The position numbers and the translations under genes were made by a program. The notes below the pieces were generated by a model. That model worked only from the letters and a program-made list of their open reading frames with translations. It was not told where the DNA came from and searched no databases. From Stenotrophomonas sp. WZN-1 (GTDB taxonomy: Bacteria; Pseudomonadota; Gammaproteobacteria; Xanthomonadales; Xanthomonadaceae), in the NCBI RefSeq assembly GCF_002192255.1, contig NZ_CP021768.1, positions 1 to 64,000 of the forward strand: 64,000 nucleotides of DNA. The letters run 5' to 3'. Below, one piece after another: positions 47,817 through 56,974 of this stretch (the first letter of the stretch is position 1; each line of letters begins with the position of its first letter).

Positions 47817-48437
47817 TTATAGCGGCAGGGGTGCCTGCGCCGGATCGATACGCCCTTCGCCGCGGGTGATCTTCTTGAACTCGGCACGGCTGACCGACAC
47901 GTAGCGGTCGTTGCCGCCGATCTCCACCTGCGGGCCGTCCTGCACCGCGTGCCCATGCTCGTCCACGCGCACGGTCATCGTCGCCTTCTTGCCGCTGTGG
48001 CAGATGGTCTTGATCTCCTGCATCTCGTCGGCCCAGGCCAGCAGGTACTGGCTGCCTTCGAACAGCTCGCCGCGGAAGTCGGTGCGCAGCCCGTAGCACA
48101 GCACCGGAATGCGCAGCTGGTCGACCACCTCGCTGAGCTGCCAGACCTGGGCGCGGGTCAGGAACTGCGCCTCATCCACCAGCACGCAGCCCATGGGGCC
48201 GTTGGCTGCCAGATCCTGTTCCACCCACCGCTGCAGGTCGGTGTCGCGGTCGAAGGCCATGCCATCGGCACGCAGGCCGATCCGCGAGGCGACCACGCCG
48301 GCGCCGGCACGGTCGTCCAGGCGCGGGGTCAGGATCGCCACCCGCATGCCGCGCTCGCGGTAGTTGTGTGCGCTCTGCAGCAGGGTGGTGGTCTTGCCGG
48401 CGTTCATCGCCGAGTAGTAGAAGTAGAGCTTGGCCAT
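47817..48437 (-). CDS. tdk: Thymidine kinase (type II)
   Basis: Salvage enzyme that phosphorylates thymidine and deoxyuridine with ATP. The 206-residue protein has the P-loop [10 protein letters not shown] (residues 9-18), the DEAQF catalytic segment and the substrate lid near [15 protein letters not shown]. Three of the four residues expected to bind the structural zinc in enterobacterial type II enzymes are replaced (ICHSGKK and SVSRAEF where CxC and CxxH are usual). It is preceded on the same strand by a Sel1-like gene and a frameshifted small gene. Confidence 0.94.
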   Translation of the reverse strand: MAKLYFYYSAMNAGKTTTLLQSAHNYRERGMRVAILTPRLDDRAGAGVVASRIGLRADGMAFDRDTDLQRWVEQDLAANGPMGCVLVDEAQFLTRAQVWQLSEVVDQLRIPVLCYGLRTDFRGELFEGSQYLLAWADEMQEIKTICHSGKKATMTVRVDEHGHAVQDGPQVEIGGNDRYVSVSRAEFKKITRGEGRIDPAQAPLPL

Positions 48438-48446
48438 CGTCCAATT

Positions 48447-48702
48447 CTAGTCGCCGCCCGGCCCGCCGTCGCGGATCTGCCTGGGAGCGCAGATCTCGAT
48501 GCTGGGCGGTAGCCGGTGTTCTGCCAGGTCTGCTCCTGCAGGCCGAAGCAGGCGGCCGGTTTCCCGAAGGCGCCGTGGTAGTAGTCATCGCCGGTGACCG
48601 GCCGGCTGGCCTTCGGCCAGTACCCGATGCCGCTGCGCCGCAACCAGCCGGTGCCAGCAGCCCCAGCACGAAGGCCCCGATGGCCCGGCAGGCGAGGTTC
48701 AT
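48447..48702 (-). pseudogene. Small exported-protein gene with two frameshifts
   Basis: The ATG at 48702 overlaps the upstream stop (ATGA). It begins MNLACRAIGAFVLGLLA, a signal-like helix. Coding quality then jumps to another frame (GTGWLRRSGIGYWPKASRP, then FGLQEQTWQNTGY) near 48655. It jumps again near 48508 to a third frame ending PSIEICAPRQIRDGGPGGD and a TAG stop. In each segment almost every third codon position is G or C, so all three look coding. Two single-base losses would explain it: either a decayed gene or two sequence errors. Function is unknown. Confidence 0.65.
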
Positions 48703-49370
48703 CGCCCGGATCTGGCCAGTTCTTCGTCCTGCCATTGCCGGTAGGCCACCGGGTCCCAGTAACGGGCGAGCTGGTGCTTCTCCGGTTGCAGCACGCGGGA
48801 TCCCGCATCGCCGCGGCCCTGGCTGCGCATGGCGCCGCTCCAGCCGGCGCGGCTGCCGGTCTGCTGCATGCTGCCGGCGCGCAGTTCGCGTTCCAGCCGC
48901 GGCGTGGCGGCGGGGTCGCCGAACTCGGCGTACAGCGTGCGGCCCTCGCGCACCGCGCGCTCGCGTTCGTCCGCCGACAGCGCCTCCCAGAAGCGTTCGC
49001 GCTGTGCCACCAGCCATTCGGTGCCGCGCTCGGCCGCCAGGTCCATCCACGCATAGCCCAGGGCGCGGTCGGCGGGGCCGCCTTGACCGTTCCACAGCAT
49101 GTCGGCCAGCGCCGCCTGTGACAGCTTGTCGCCATAGCGCGCGGCATTGCGGAAGTTGTTGCGGGCTTCTTCGTCGCGGCCCCGTTTGCGGGCCTCCATG
49201 CCCAGCTGGCGGAAGCGCAGGTCCGGGTGGTAGACGAGGAACTCGTGCGACTGCAGCACGATCGTTTCATAGGCATCCGTGCGCGGCGGCGGGCCGGACC
49301 CGGCCGCCGGCATGGCCAGCAGGCCCAGCAGGACGGCCGCAAGTAGACGGGCGATGACAGTCGAGGACAT
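48699..49370 (-). CDS. Exported Sel1-like repeat protein
   Basis: A 223-residue protein with a signal peptide (cleavage near MPAAGSG, about residue 24) and Sel1/TPR-like helical units (NNFRNAARYGDKLSQAALAD, GGPADRALGYAWMDLAAERG). The C-terminus is basic and Arg/Gln-rich. Sel1-like proteins act as binding scaffolds. GGAG lies 9 bases before the ATG at 49370. Its stop overlaps the start of the next, frameshifted, gene, so the two were translationally coupled. Confidence 0.75.
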   Translation of the reverse strand: MSSTVIARLLAAVLLGLLAMPAAGSGPPPRTDAYETIVLQSHEFLVYHPDLRFRQLGMEARKRGRDEEARNNFRNAARYGDKLSQAALADMLWNGQGGPADRALGYAWMDLAAERGTEWLVAQRERFWEALSADERERAVREGRTLYAEFGDPAATPRLERELRAGSMQQTGSRAGWSGAMRSQGRGDAGSRVLQPEKHQLARYWDPVAYRQWQDEELARSGR

Positions 49371-49469
49371 GGACCACGCTCCTGTGTTCCGGTGCCGATT
49401 CAATACCTTACGGGCGGGCGCCATGCAAGTCAGGTGGGCCTGCCGGCACCCCGCTACAATCCTGTCCCC

Positions 49470-51446
49470 ATGCACGGTCTCAATCCTCCCCAAGCTGCTG
49501 CGGTCCTGCACATCGAAGGCCCGTTGCTGGTGCTCGCCGGCGCCGGCAGCGGCAAGACGCGCGTGATCGTGGAGAAGATCGCCCACCTGATCGGCTGTGG
49601 CCGCTACCCGGCCCGCCGCATCGCCGCGATCACCTTCACCAACAAGTCGGCCAAGGAAATGCGCGAGCGCGTGGCCAAGCGCCTGCGTGAGCAGGACGCC
49701 GACGAGGTGACCATCTGCACGTTCCATGCGCTGGGCCTGAAGTTCCTGCAGATCGAACATGCCGCCGTGGGCCTGAAGCGCGGTTTCTCGATCTTCGATG
49801 CCGACGATGCCGCCGCGCAGATCAAGGACCTGATGTACGGCGCCAAGCCCGATGACATCGAGGACATGAAGAACCTGGTGTCGCGCGCGAAGAACGCCGG
49901 CCTCTCGCCCGAGCAGGCGATGGCCGCCGCGCGCAGCAACCGCGAGAAGGAAGCGGCCAGCGTCTACGAGCGCTACCAGCTGCGGTTGACTGCGTTCAAT
50001 GCGGTCGACTTCGACGACCTGATCCGTCTGCCGGTGCAGATCCTGGAAGAGAACCCGGAGATCGCCCTGGCCTGGCGCGAGCGCATCGGCTACCTGCTGG
50101 TGGACGAATGCCAGGACACCAACGACGCGCAGTACCGCCTGCTCAAGCAGCTGGCCGGTGAGAAGGGCAACTTCACCTGCGTCGGCGACGATGACCAGTC
50201 GATCTACGCCTGGCGCGGCGCCAACCCGGAAAACCTGCAGCAGATGGGGCGTGATTACCCCGCACTGGAGATCATCAAGCTGGAGCAGAACTACCGCTGC
50301 TCCAACCGCGTGCTGCGCGCGGCCAATGCGCTGATCGCCAACAACCCGCACGAGCACCTGAAGAAGCTGTGGAGCGACCAGGCCGACGGCGAACGTATCC
50401 GTGTATGGGAGTGCCGCAACAGCGAGCATGAAGCGGAGAAGGTCGCCGCCGAGATCGCCTTTGTGGCGCAGTCGCGCAACGTGCCGTGGAGTGACTTCTG
50501 CATCCTGTTCCGCGGCAACTTCCAGTCGCGCCCGCTGGAAAAGGCGATGCAGCTGCTGCGCATTCCCTACCACCTGACCGGCGGCACGATGTTCCTGGAG
50601 CGCCAGGAAGTGAAGGACACGCTGGCCTGGCTGCGGCTGCTGGTAAACCCGGACGATGACACCGCGTTCATGCGTGCGGTGCAGTCACCCAAGCGCGACG
50701 TCGGTGCCGGCACCCTGGCCAAGCTGGCCGAGCTGGCCCAGGAAAAGGACATGCCGATGGCCCATGTGGCCGAAACCATCGGTGCCCTGCAGCAGTTGCC
50801 ACCGCGCGCGGCCAACAGCCTGGCGCGCTTCACCGACATCCTGCGCGACCTGCGCGCGCAGACCCGGCAGATCAGTTCCGGCGACATGATCCGCAAGGTG
50901 GCCAAGGAGTCGGGCCTGCTCAGCGAACTTCGCCAACAGGCCAAGGAAGAGGCGAGTTACCAGCGCCGTGCCAACAACATCGAGGAACTGGCGCAATGGT
51001 TCGAGGGCGGCCCGCGTGGTGCCACCGCCGCCGACCTGGCCGGCCAGCTGGCGCTGCTGTCGCGCAGCGACAAGGACGAGGGCGGCAACCAGGTGCGCAT
51101 GATGACCATGCACGCTTCCAAGGGCCTGGAGTTCCCGTACGTGTTCATCGTCGGCTGCGAGGATGGCGTGCTGCCCCACCAGGTCAGCCTGGACGAGGGC
51201 AATCTGCAGGAAGAGCGCCGCCTGCTGTACGTGGGCATCACCCGCGCCAAGATCCAGCTGTGGATGAGTTACAGCAAGCTGACCCGCAAGTTCGGCGAGC
51301 ACGTGCGGTTGAAGCCGAGCCGGTTCTTCGAGGAGATTCCGGCCGAGGAGATCCAGCGCGATGGTGCGGACCCGGTGGCCGATGCGGCGCGCAAGAAGGA
51401 GCGGGCGACGGCGGGGCTGGCGGCGATCGAGGCGTTGTTCGACTAG
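49470..51446 (+). CDS. rep: ATP-dependent DNA helicase Rep
   Basis: Superfamily 1A 3'-5' helicase that clears proteins ahead of the replication fork. The 658-residue protein has motif I AGAGSGKT (residues 23-30), motif II LLVDECQDTN, motif III GDDDQSIYAWRGA, and motifs V and VI (MTMHASKGLEF, RRLLYVGITRAK). Length and MHGLNPPQAAAV start fit Rep better than UvrD. The frame is open upstream, but the start at 49470 matches the family. It is divergent from the Sel1-like gene. Confidence 0.95.
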   Translation: MHGLNPPQAAAVLHIEGPLLVLAGAGSGKTRVIVEKIAHLIGCGRYPARRIAAITFTNKSAKEMRERVAKRLREQDADEVTICTFHALGLKFLQIEHAAVGLKRGFSIFDADDAAAQIKDLMYGAKPDDIEDMKNLVSRAKNAGLSPEQAMAAARSNREKEAASVYERYQLRLTAFNAVDFDDLIRLPVQILEENPEIALAWRERIGYLLVDECQDTNDAQYRLLKQLAGEKGNFTCVGDDDQSIYAWRGANPENLQQMGRDYPALEIIKLEQNYRCSNRVLRAANALIANNPHEHLKKLWSDQADGERIRVWECRNSEHEAEKVAAEIAFVAQSRNVPWSDFCILFRGNFQSRPLEKAMQLLRIPYHLTGGTMFLERQEVKDTLAWLRLLVNPDDDTAFMRAVQSPKRDVGAGTLAKLAELAQEKDMPMAHVAETIGALQQLPPRAANSLARFTDILRDLRAQTRQISSGDMIRKVAKESGLLSELRQQAKEEASYQRRANNIEELAQWFEGGPRGATAADLAGQLALLSRSDKDEGGNQVRMMTMHASKGLEFPYVFIVGCEDGVLPHQVSLDEGNLQEERRLLYVGITRAKIQLWMSYSKLTRKFGEHVRLKPSRFFEEIPAEEIQRDGADPVADAARKKERATAGLAAIEALFD

Positions 51447-51497
51447 GGCGCTCCAACGGCGCCGCCCCTCCGTGAATGACGCGGCAGTATCCGGGGT

Positions 51498-51601
51498 GGG
51501 CCGGGTGGATGGGCCACGCAGGGGGCGCTGCAAGTACGTCCCTGTAAGCTCGGTCGCCGCATCCATGCGGCTCACGCCCCTGCGCGGCCCATCCGCCCGG
51601 C
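51498..51601 (-). repeat. Long-hairpin intergenic element C
   Basis: Arms of about 26 bases (from 51498 and to 51601) pair with two exceptions, one a T-G and one an A-C on the plus strand. Read on the minus strand, the core is inner stem GCCGCA/TGCGGC with the CATGGATG loop, then GAGCTTACAGGGACGTACTTGCAGCG in two segments. The 5' flank has ATCTGTCAGAGG, as in B2. It lies between rep and the acetyltransferase gene, antisense to both. Confidence 0.85.
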
Positions 51602-51703
51602 CTCTGACAGATTCCGGGCGCTTCCATCCACGGCAATGCAAAGAAAATCAAAAGCAGCAGCCGGGGTTGAGGCAGAATCGGGCTTTCGGCTGGAGGTCTG
51701 CGC

Positions 51704-52228
51704 GTGCATCCCATCGAAAGCGAACGCCTGCGCCTGCGTGCGATCGAACCTGACCGCGATGCGGCGCCGATGCTGGCGCTGCTCAACGATCCGGGCTTCG
51801 TGCGCTTCATCGGTGACCGCAACGTGCGCAGTGAAGAACAGGCGCGTGAGTACATCGCGCTGCGGGTGCTGCACAGCTACGCGTTGAACGGGTTCGGCAT
51901 GTATGCGATCGAGCGCTTGGCCGATGGCGCGTGGCTGGGCAATGCCGGGCTGGTGCGGCGTGATGGGCTGCCGGGGCCGGATATCGGTTACGCGGTGCTG
52001 TCTGAATTCGCCGGGCAGGGCTATGCCGGCGAGGCGGCGCGGGCGGTGTTCGCGCATGCACGTGCGGAGCTGGGCATCGTGGATCTGTATGGCATCACCG
52101 ACCTGGACAACGTGGTGTCCGGGAAGATCCTGCTGGGCCTGGGCATGCAGGAACGCGGGGTGATCCAGCTGCCGGGCGTGGACAGCCCGAGCCGGCTGTA
52201 TGCCACGCCGGGCGCGGCCGAGGTTTGA
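51704..52228 (+). CDS. GNAT-family N-acetyltransferase
   Basis: A 174-residue acetyltransferase of the RimJ/RimL-like type. It begins with the typical TERLRLR-like strand (IESERLRLRAIEPDRDA). The acetyl-CoA motif A region is IGYAVLSEFAGQGYAGEAARAV, read in two segments. The substrate is unknown; amino groups of proteins or small molecules are possible. It is followed by a palindrome dimer. Confidence 0.85.
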   Translation: MHPIESERLRLRAIEPDRDAAPMLALLNDPGFVRFIGDRNVRSEEQAREYIALRVLHSYALNGFGMYAIERLADGAWLGNAGLVRRDGLPGPDIGYAVLSEFAGQGYAGEAARAVFAHARAELGIVDLYGITDLDNVVSGKILLGLGMQERGVIQLPGVDSPSRLYATPGAAEV

Positions 52229-52237
52229 TCGTGGTGG

Positions 52238-52296
52238 GTGCCGACCGATGGTCGGCACGATTCAAATGCAGTGCCGACCAACGGTCGGCACCTACC
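52238..52296. repeat. SMAG-like REP dimer, CGACC type
   Basis: GTGCCGACC-GAT-GGTCGGCAC (52238-52258) and GTGCCGACC-AAC-GGTCGGCACCTACC (52271-52296) lie between the convergent acetyltransferase and yceH genes. The second overlaps the last few bases before the yceH stop. Confidence 0.75.
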
Positions 52297-52299
52297 CCC

Positions 52300-52953
52300 T
52301 CAGGTGCCGCGCAGCTCGGCCAGCTGCGCCTGAAGCTCGGCCACGGCCGCTTCCAGCTGTGCCACGCGCTCGGCCAGGCCCGGGTCGGCGGCCTCGCTGC
52401 CCCCACCGCTGCCGGCGTACTTCGCCGCCAGTGCCGCGCCATCCACCTCGCCGCACAGCAGGTGCATGTAGCGGTCTTCGCGCTGGCCGCTGGCGCGCGG
52501 CAGCACCACCAGCAGCGCGCGCTGCTGCAGGCGCTCGATGGCGTGGCGGGCTTCGTCGGTGTCGGCGAAGCGGTGCAGGCGTTCGCTGCGCGTCACCAGC
52601 TCGCCCAGCGTCTGCGGCCCGCGCAGCAGCAACATCGCCAGCAGCACGGTCTGCTGCCGGGTCAGGTCCAGCGCGGCCTGCAGGCGGTGCTCGTAGCGGT
52701 CGGCGCGGGACGAGAAGTGCTGGCGGGCCAGGCCCAGCGTCTCCAGCTGGCGCAGGGCGTGCTGCACGCTGCCGGCATCGACGTTCATCACCGGCTCGCG
52801 GGCGGTCTTCTGGTTGGCGGCCGACTGCGCCGCGTTGACCGTCAGCGGGTAGGTATCCGGGGTGGTCGCCTCCTTCTCCACCAGGCAGCCCAGCAGGCGG
52901 GCCTGCACGGCGTCGAGCAGGGGGACGTCGGGGGTCTGGGCGGAATCGGTCAT
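52300..52953 (-). CDS. YceH-family protein (DUF480)
   Basis: A 217-residue protein of the YceH/DUF480 family with two winged-helix-like domains ([20 protein letters not shown] and [20 protein letters not shown]) and a C-terminal coiled-coil-like segment ([22 protein letters not shown] in two parts). The fold suggests nucleic-acid binding, but no function is established. Length is normal for the family. Confidence 0.9.
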   Translation of the reverse strand: MTDSAQTPDVPLLDAVQARLLGCLVEKEATTPDTYPLTVNAAQSAANQKTAREPVMNVDAGSVQHALRQLETLGLARQHFSSRADRYEHRLQAALDLTRQQTVLLAMLLLRGPQTLGELVTRSERLHRFADTDEARHAIERLQQRALLVVLPRASGQREDRYMHLLCGEVDGAALAAKYAGSGGGSEAADPGLAERVAQLEAAVAELQAQLAELRGT

Positions 52954-53054
52954 GGCGGCCTCCGGAAGGGCAACGGGTCAACCGCCAAGCATAGCCGTCC
53001 CGGGGCCGGCTTTGCCGGTAAAATGTGCCGGTATATCTGATTGCCGGTGAACCC

Positions 53055-53978
53055 ATGCGTCGTCCCGTTTCCCTGTCCCTGACCCTGCTCGCCACCGCGG
53101 CGCTGGGCCTGTCCGCCTGCAAGCGCGTGGAGGCGCCTGCCGCCGAAGCCGCTGCCGCGCAGACCCCGGCCGCTGCCGCCAAGGCCGATGGCGCACTTGA
53201 TGCCACCGCCAACGACAACCTCAACGCGGTGCTGTGGATGCAGCGCGCGCAGGAGTACAAGGCGATCACCGAGCAGACCTACCGTGCTGCCGCCGACCAC
53301 CTGGATGCGGCGCTGAAGGAAGCCCACTGGGACGCACTGGTACCGGAAGAGCGCGGCAACGAGGCCAAGGGCCTGAAGCCGGCCGTGGTGCTGGACGTGG
53401 ACGAGACCGTGCTGGACAACTCGCCCTACCAGGCGCGCCTGGTGCGCGATGGCAAGGAATACGACGAGCTGACCTGGGACCAGTGGGTGGCCGAAAAGAA
53501 GGCCAAGGCCATTCCGGGCGTGGTCGATTTCGCCAAGGCCGCCAATGCCAAGGGCGTGACCCTGCTGTACATCTCCAACCGCGCCGTGCACCTGAAGGAC
53601 GCGACCCTGGCCAACCTGCGCGAGCAGGGCCTGCCGGTGGCCGACGACAGCGTGTTCCTCGGCCTGGGCACGGTGGTGCCGGGTTGCGAGCAGAACGGCA
53701 GCGAGAAGAACTGCCGCCGCCGCCTGGCCGGGCAGAAGTACCGCGTGCTGATGCAGTTCGGCGACCAGCTGGGTGACTTCGTGGAAGTGACCGCCAACAC
53801 CAACGACGGTCGCGACGCGCTGCTGCAGCAGTACCACGACTGGTTCGGCGAGCGCTGGTGGATGCTGCCGAACCCGACCTACGGCGGCTTCGAGCCGGCA
53901 CAGTTCAACAACGACTACAGCCAGTCGCGCCAGGCCCGCCACGACGCCAAGCGCGCTGCGCTGGACTACGCGCCGTGA
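53055..53978 (+). CDS. 5'-nucleotidase, lipoprotein e(P4) family
   Basis: A 307-residue class C acid phosphatase with a lipoprotein signal (lipidated Cys22 in LGLSAC) and the HAD nucleophile motif DVDETVLDN (Asp114, Asp116). It should hydrolyse nucleoside monophosphates at the outer membrane or periplasm, releasing nucleosides for uptake. Its stop overlaps the GTG start of pyrF (GTGA), so the two are translationally coupled, linking nucleotide scavenging with UMP synthesis. The ATG at 53055 gives the signal peptide. Confidence 0.92.
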   Translation: MRRPVSLSLTLLATAALGLSACKRVEAPAAEAAAAQTPAAAAKADGALDATANDNLNAVLWMQRAQEYKAITEQTYRAAADHLDAALKEAHWDALVPEERGNEAKGLKPAVVLDVDETVLDNSPYQARLVRDGKEYDELTWDQWVAEKKAKAIPGVVDFAKAANAKGVTLLYISNRAVHLKDATLANLREQGLPVADDSVFLGLGTVVPGCEQNGSEKNCRRRLAGQKYRVLMQFGDQLGDFVEVTANTNDGRDALLQQYHDWFGERWWMLPNPTYGGFEPAQFNNDYSQSRQARHDAKRAALDYAP

Positions 53979-54700
53979 GCCGCGCGCCGCTGCCGCTGCG
54001 CGATGACGAGCGCCTGATCTTCGCGCTGGACGTACCCGACCGCGCGCAGGCACTGGAGTGGGTCGACCGCCTCGGTGACAGCGTGGCGTTCTACAAGATC
54101 GGCATGGAACTGCTCGCCTCCGGCGAGTACTTCCAGGTGCTCGATGAACTGGCCCGCCGCGACAAGCGCGTGTTCGTCGACCTGAAGTTCTTCGACATCC
54201 CGGCCACCGCTGCGGCGGTGATCAAGCGCCTGTCGCAGTGGCCGGTCAGCTACGCCACCATCCATGGCTGGCACCCGGCGATGATGGAGGCCTGCGCTGC
54301 CGCCAACGGCAGCGACATGCGCCTGCTGGCGGTGACCGTGCTGACCTCGATGGGCCGCCCCGACCTGGCGCAGATGGGTATCGACCGCGAGCCGGTGGAC
54401 GTGGTGGTCGAGCGTGCACTGGCCGCCCAGGCCGCCGGCATCGACGGCGTGATCGCGTCGGGCCAGGAAGCCGGCCCGATCCGTGCCGCTACCGGCGCCG
54501 GGTTCTCGATCGTCTGCCCGGGCATCCGACCCGGTGGCCCGGTCGGCGATGACCAGAAGCGTACCGTTGGCGTGGCGCAGGCCTTTGCCGATGGCGCCGA
54601 TGCCATCGTGGTCGGCCGCCCGATCCGCCTGGCGGCCGATCCACAGGCCGCAGCGCGGGCGATCCAGCAGGAGATCGCGTCGGCTCTGGCTGCACGCTGA
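53975..54700 (+). CDS. pyrF: Orotidine 5'-phosphate decarboxylase
   Basis: Last enzyme of de novo UMP synthesis. The 241-residue TIM barrel has the catalytic tetrad segment [12 protein letters not shown] (Asp-Lys-x-x-x-Asp type), preceded by FALDVPD with the first Asp and ending with [11 protein letters not shown]. The GTG start at 53975 overlaps the stop of the upstream nucleotidase, and the frame is otherwise open into that gene. Length is normal for the bacterial enzyme. Confidence 0.95.
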   Translation: MSRAPLPLRDDERLIFALDVPDRAQALEWVDRLGDSVAFYKIGMELLASGEYFQVLDELARRDKRVFVDLKFFDIPATAAAVIKRLSQWPVSYATIHGWHPAMMEACAAANGSDMRLLAVTVLTSMGRPDLAQMGIDREPVDVVVERALAAQAAGIDGVIASGQEAGPIRAATGAGFSIVCPGIRPGGPVGDDQKRTVGVAQAFADGADAIVVGRPIRLAADPQAAARAIQQEIASALAAR

Positions 54701-54732
54701 GCCCAGCGCCGACGCCGGTCACGCCGGCACTT

Positions 54733-54767
54733 CGAACGCCATCCCGATCCATGCGGGATGGCGTTCG
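54733..54767 (+). terminator. Hairpin after pyrF
   Basis: CGAACGCCATCCCG pairs perfectly with CGGGATGGCGTTCG around a seven-base loop, 33 bases after pyrF. The following sequence has only a short T stretch. Confidence 0.6.
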
Positions 54768-54918
54768 CATTTGTGGGTCTGTGCCTGTCGCAGGCAGCGC
54801 AATGCACCGGAACTGTGCGGGCGTTCGCGCTGTGGGCCTCACCACTGCTCCTCAATCGATGCACCGGCACGGACCGCGGCCGTGCCGGTTCCAACCATCG
54901 ATAGAGGAGTACAGGGAT

Positions 54919-55740
54919 ATGTATCGCAGCACCTCTTTGTTCATCGGCCTGCTGTTGGCCGCATCTGCCGTACCCGCCATCGCTGCGCCGCAGGTTCGCG
55001 AAGCACCGCGCATCATTGGCGGTGAAGCGGCCCCGGTCGGTGAGTACCCGTTCATGGTCAGCATCCAGGGCACCTCCGGCGGCGATTCGGATCATGACCG
55101 CCACTTCTGCGGGGGCACCCTCATCTCACCTTCGTGGGTGTTGACGGCCGCGCACTGCATGCAGGGGGAATCGCCTGGCGGCATCGCCGTTGTCGGCAAT
55201 GCCACTGCCCTGTCTACTGAAGCCTCGCCCCGCACCTCCAACGTCAAGGCGATCCACGTCCATCCGGCATTCAACAGCGGTAATTCGCTGGAGCACGACG
55301 TGGCCCTGATCCAGCTCAGCACACCCGTGGACGGTGTACAGCCGGTGGCACTGCGGCTGCGGCCCGACGCCAGTCATCTCAAGCCGGGCCGCGAATTCAC
55401 GGTGATCGGCTGGGGGGACACCGACATCGGCGAAGGCCGGGTCTACCCGACCCAGCTGCAGGCCGTGCAGGTGCCATTCGTACCGTTCGAGCAGTGCCAG
55501 CAGGCCTATGGCGGCGAGTTGTCGCGCGGCAAGGTGATCTGCGCTGGCCGCGAGGGCATGGACAGCTGCCAGGCCGATTCCGGAGGCCCCTTGCTGCTGC
55601 GCCTGCGTGACGGCTGGACCCAGTTCGGCATCGTCAGCTGGGGCGAGGGTTGCGCGCTGGCCGGCTACCCGGGCGTTTATGCCCGAATCGCCGAGAAACA
55701 CGCCGTAGATTTCATTGAATCTGTTTGGCAGGGCGATTGA
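54919..55740 (+). CDS. Secreted trypsin-like serine protease (S1A)
   Basis: A 273-residue protease with a signal peptide (cleavage near AIAAP, residue 23) and a short propeptide ending at RIIGG (activation after Arg31). The catalytic triad is His79 (TAAHC), Asp127 (EHDVALI) and Ser221. The specificity residue Asp215 (189 in chymotrypsin numbering) predicts cleavage after Arg or Lys. The active-site motif reads QADSGGP, so the oxyanion-hole glycine (193) is alanine. Six cysteines can form the conserved disulfides. A good leader (GAGGAG) precedes the ATG. Confidence 0.93.
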   Translation: MYRSTSLFIGLLLAASAVPAIAAPQVREAPRIIGGEAAPVGEYPFMVSIQGTSGGDSDHDRHFCGGTLISPSWVLTAAHCMQGESPGGIAVVGNATALSTEASPRTSNVKAIHVHPAFNSGNSLEHDVALIQLSTPVDGVQPVALRLRPDASHLKPGREFTVIGWGDTDIGEGRVYPTQLQAVQVPFVPFEQCQQAYGGELSRGKVICAGREGMDSCQADSGGPLLLRLRDGWTQFGIVSWGEGCALAGYPGVYARIAEKHAVDFIESVWQGD

Positions 55741-55876
55741 TTCAATAAAATCAAATACATACATCACATTACGTGAAGTGTTGCCTTAACTTGAAGGGCA
55801 GCGTAGGATCGCCGCCATCCGGTCCTCGGACCGGACATGTGCCACAACACTGTCCTCCGGCCCCGTGCCGGTTTGA

Positions 55877-55912
55877 AGAGCCTGTGATCCTCGTGATCCG
55901 GGCTCTTTTTTT
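55877..55912 (+). terminator. Strong factor-independent terminator
   Basis: AGAGCC pairs with GGCTCT, enclosing a nested GATC...GATC pairing, and is followed by seven T residues. It lies 137 bases after the protease stop with no gene between, so it may end either the protease transcript or a separate small RNA. Confidence 0.85.
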
Positions 55913-56020
55913 ATGCCGATCAATGGTTTGTGCTGGCAATGCCGGAAACCGTGACCGCGCGGCTTGCCGCTGTCACGCCGCAGGCCGCAAGATGCGGGCC
56001 GGTCCGGGGAGTCCGATTGC

Positions 56021-56974
56021 ATGAGCGTGGCGGTGCGAGGAAGGTCTGCGCGTGGATGGGGGCTGGCGGCCATGCTGCTGCTGGCCGTGGCGGCATGCCG
56101 CGAGTCTGCCAACGATCCGGCCAGGCCGGCGGCCGAGCCGGTGGCTGCGGTGCAGGCGATGGCGTTGCGCCTGGCCGAAGATGATCTGGTCGGCTACGCC
56201 AAGCTGTCGGTACCGCCGGGCCAGTACCAGCGGCTGCAGCAGGCCTGGGCGGAAGGACACAGCCAGTGGCCGCTGACCGAGCTGCCGCTGGGGGACCAGC
56301 TGCTGCCGATGCTGGCCGCGCTGCGCAAGCCCGATGCCAGCGCCCAACTGCAGCGCAGCTTCGACCGCCAGCTGGCCGGCCAGGCCAGCGCCGTACGCCA
56401 GGCCGCGCAGTCGATGGGCAACTTCGGTGTGCAGTACCTGCGCCATCAGAAGGGCTACACACCCGGCCAGCAGGCCCATTACATCGCCCTGGTGGAAACC
56501 CTTGCCGTTTGGGCGCAGGGTGCGCCGATCAGTGACCGCGCCCGTGCACGCAGCACCATCGCCGCGCTGGTCGGCGCGGCCGGCAAGGTCGGTTTCGATG
56601 ACGAGGCTGGCCTGCAGGCCGCGGGCATGGAAGGCAGCCTGCAGCAGCTGGCGCCGTTCATCCATACCCTCAAGGCGGTGCTGGGCAGCTACGGGCTGGG
56701 CGTGGACGATGCGCTGCGCAGCGTGCGCGGTGAACTGCTCTCGGTGGAGGGCGACAATGCGCTGGTGCGCCTGCACTACGACCTGGCGGGGCGTGAGATG
56801 ACCCTGCAGCTGCCGCTGAGCCGCCGCGAGGGCCACTGGTACCTGACCCGCACCCTGGCCGACACCGACGCGCTGCTGCGCAAGGCCGACGCGGCCCGCG
56901 CGGCTACGTCGCCTGCACCGGCTGAAGACCCCGCCGAGGGTGGGGAAGCGGCAACGCCGCCGCCTAAGCCATAA
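56021..56974 (+). CDS. Hypothetical lipoprotein upstream of plsB
   Basis: A 317-residue protein with a lipoprotein signal (LLLAVAAC; Cys near residue 25) and a mostly helical body rich in Ala, Leu and Gln, ending in an acidic Pro-rich tail. No family was recognised. Its stop TAA shares its last base with the plsB ATG, so the pair is translationally coupled. That hints at a role related to membrane lipid synthesis or its monitoring. The ATG at 56021 has GGGGAG upstream. Confidence 0.75.
   Translation: MSVAVRGRSARGWGLAAMLLLAVAACRESANDPARPAAEPVAAVQAMALRLAEDDLVGYAKLSVPPGQYQRLQQAWAEGHSQWPLTELPLGDQLLPMLAALRKPDASAQLQRSFDRQLAGQASAVRQAAQSMGNFGVQYLRHQKGYTPGQQAHYIALVETLAVWAQGAPISDRARARSTIAALVGAAGKVGFDDEAGLQAAGMEGSLQQLAPFIHTLKAVLGSYGLGVDDALRSVRGELLSVEGDNALVRLHYDLAGREMTLQLPLSRREGHWYLTRTLADTDALLRKADAARAATSPAPAEDPAEGGEAATPPPKP

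Noticed and set aside
47423..48099. Several open frames of 60-150 codons in the opgD-tdk gap
   Set aside because: They run through hairpin elements and inverted repeats or over tdk; their sequence is explained by the repeats.
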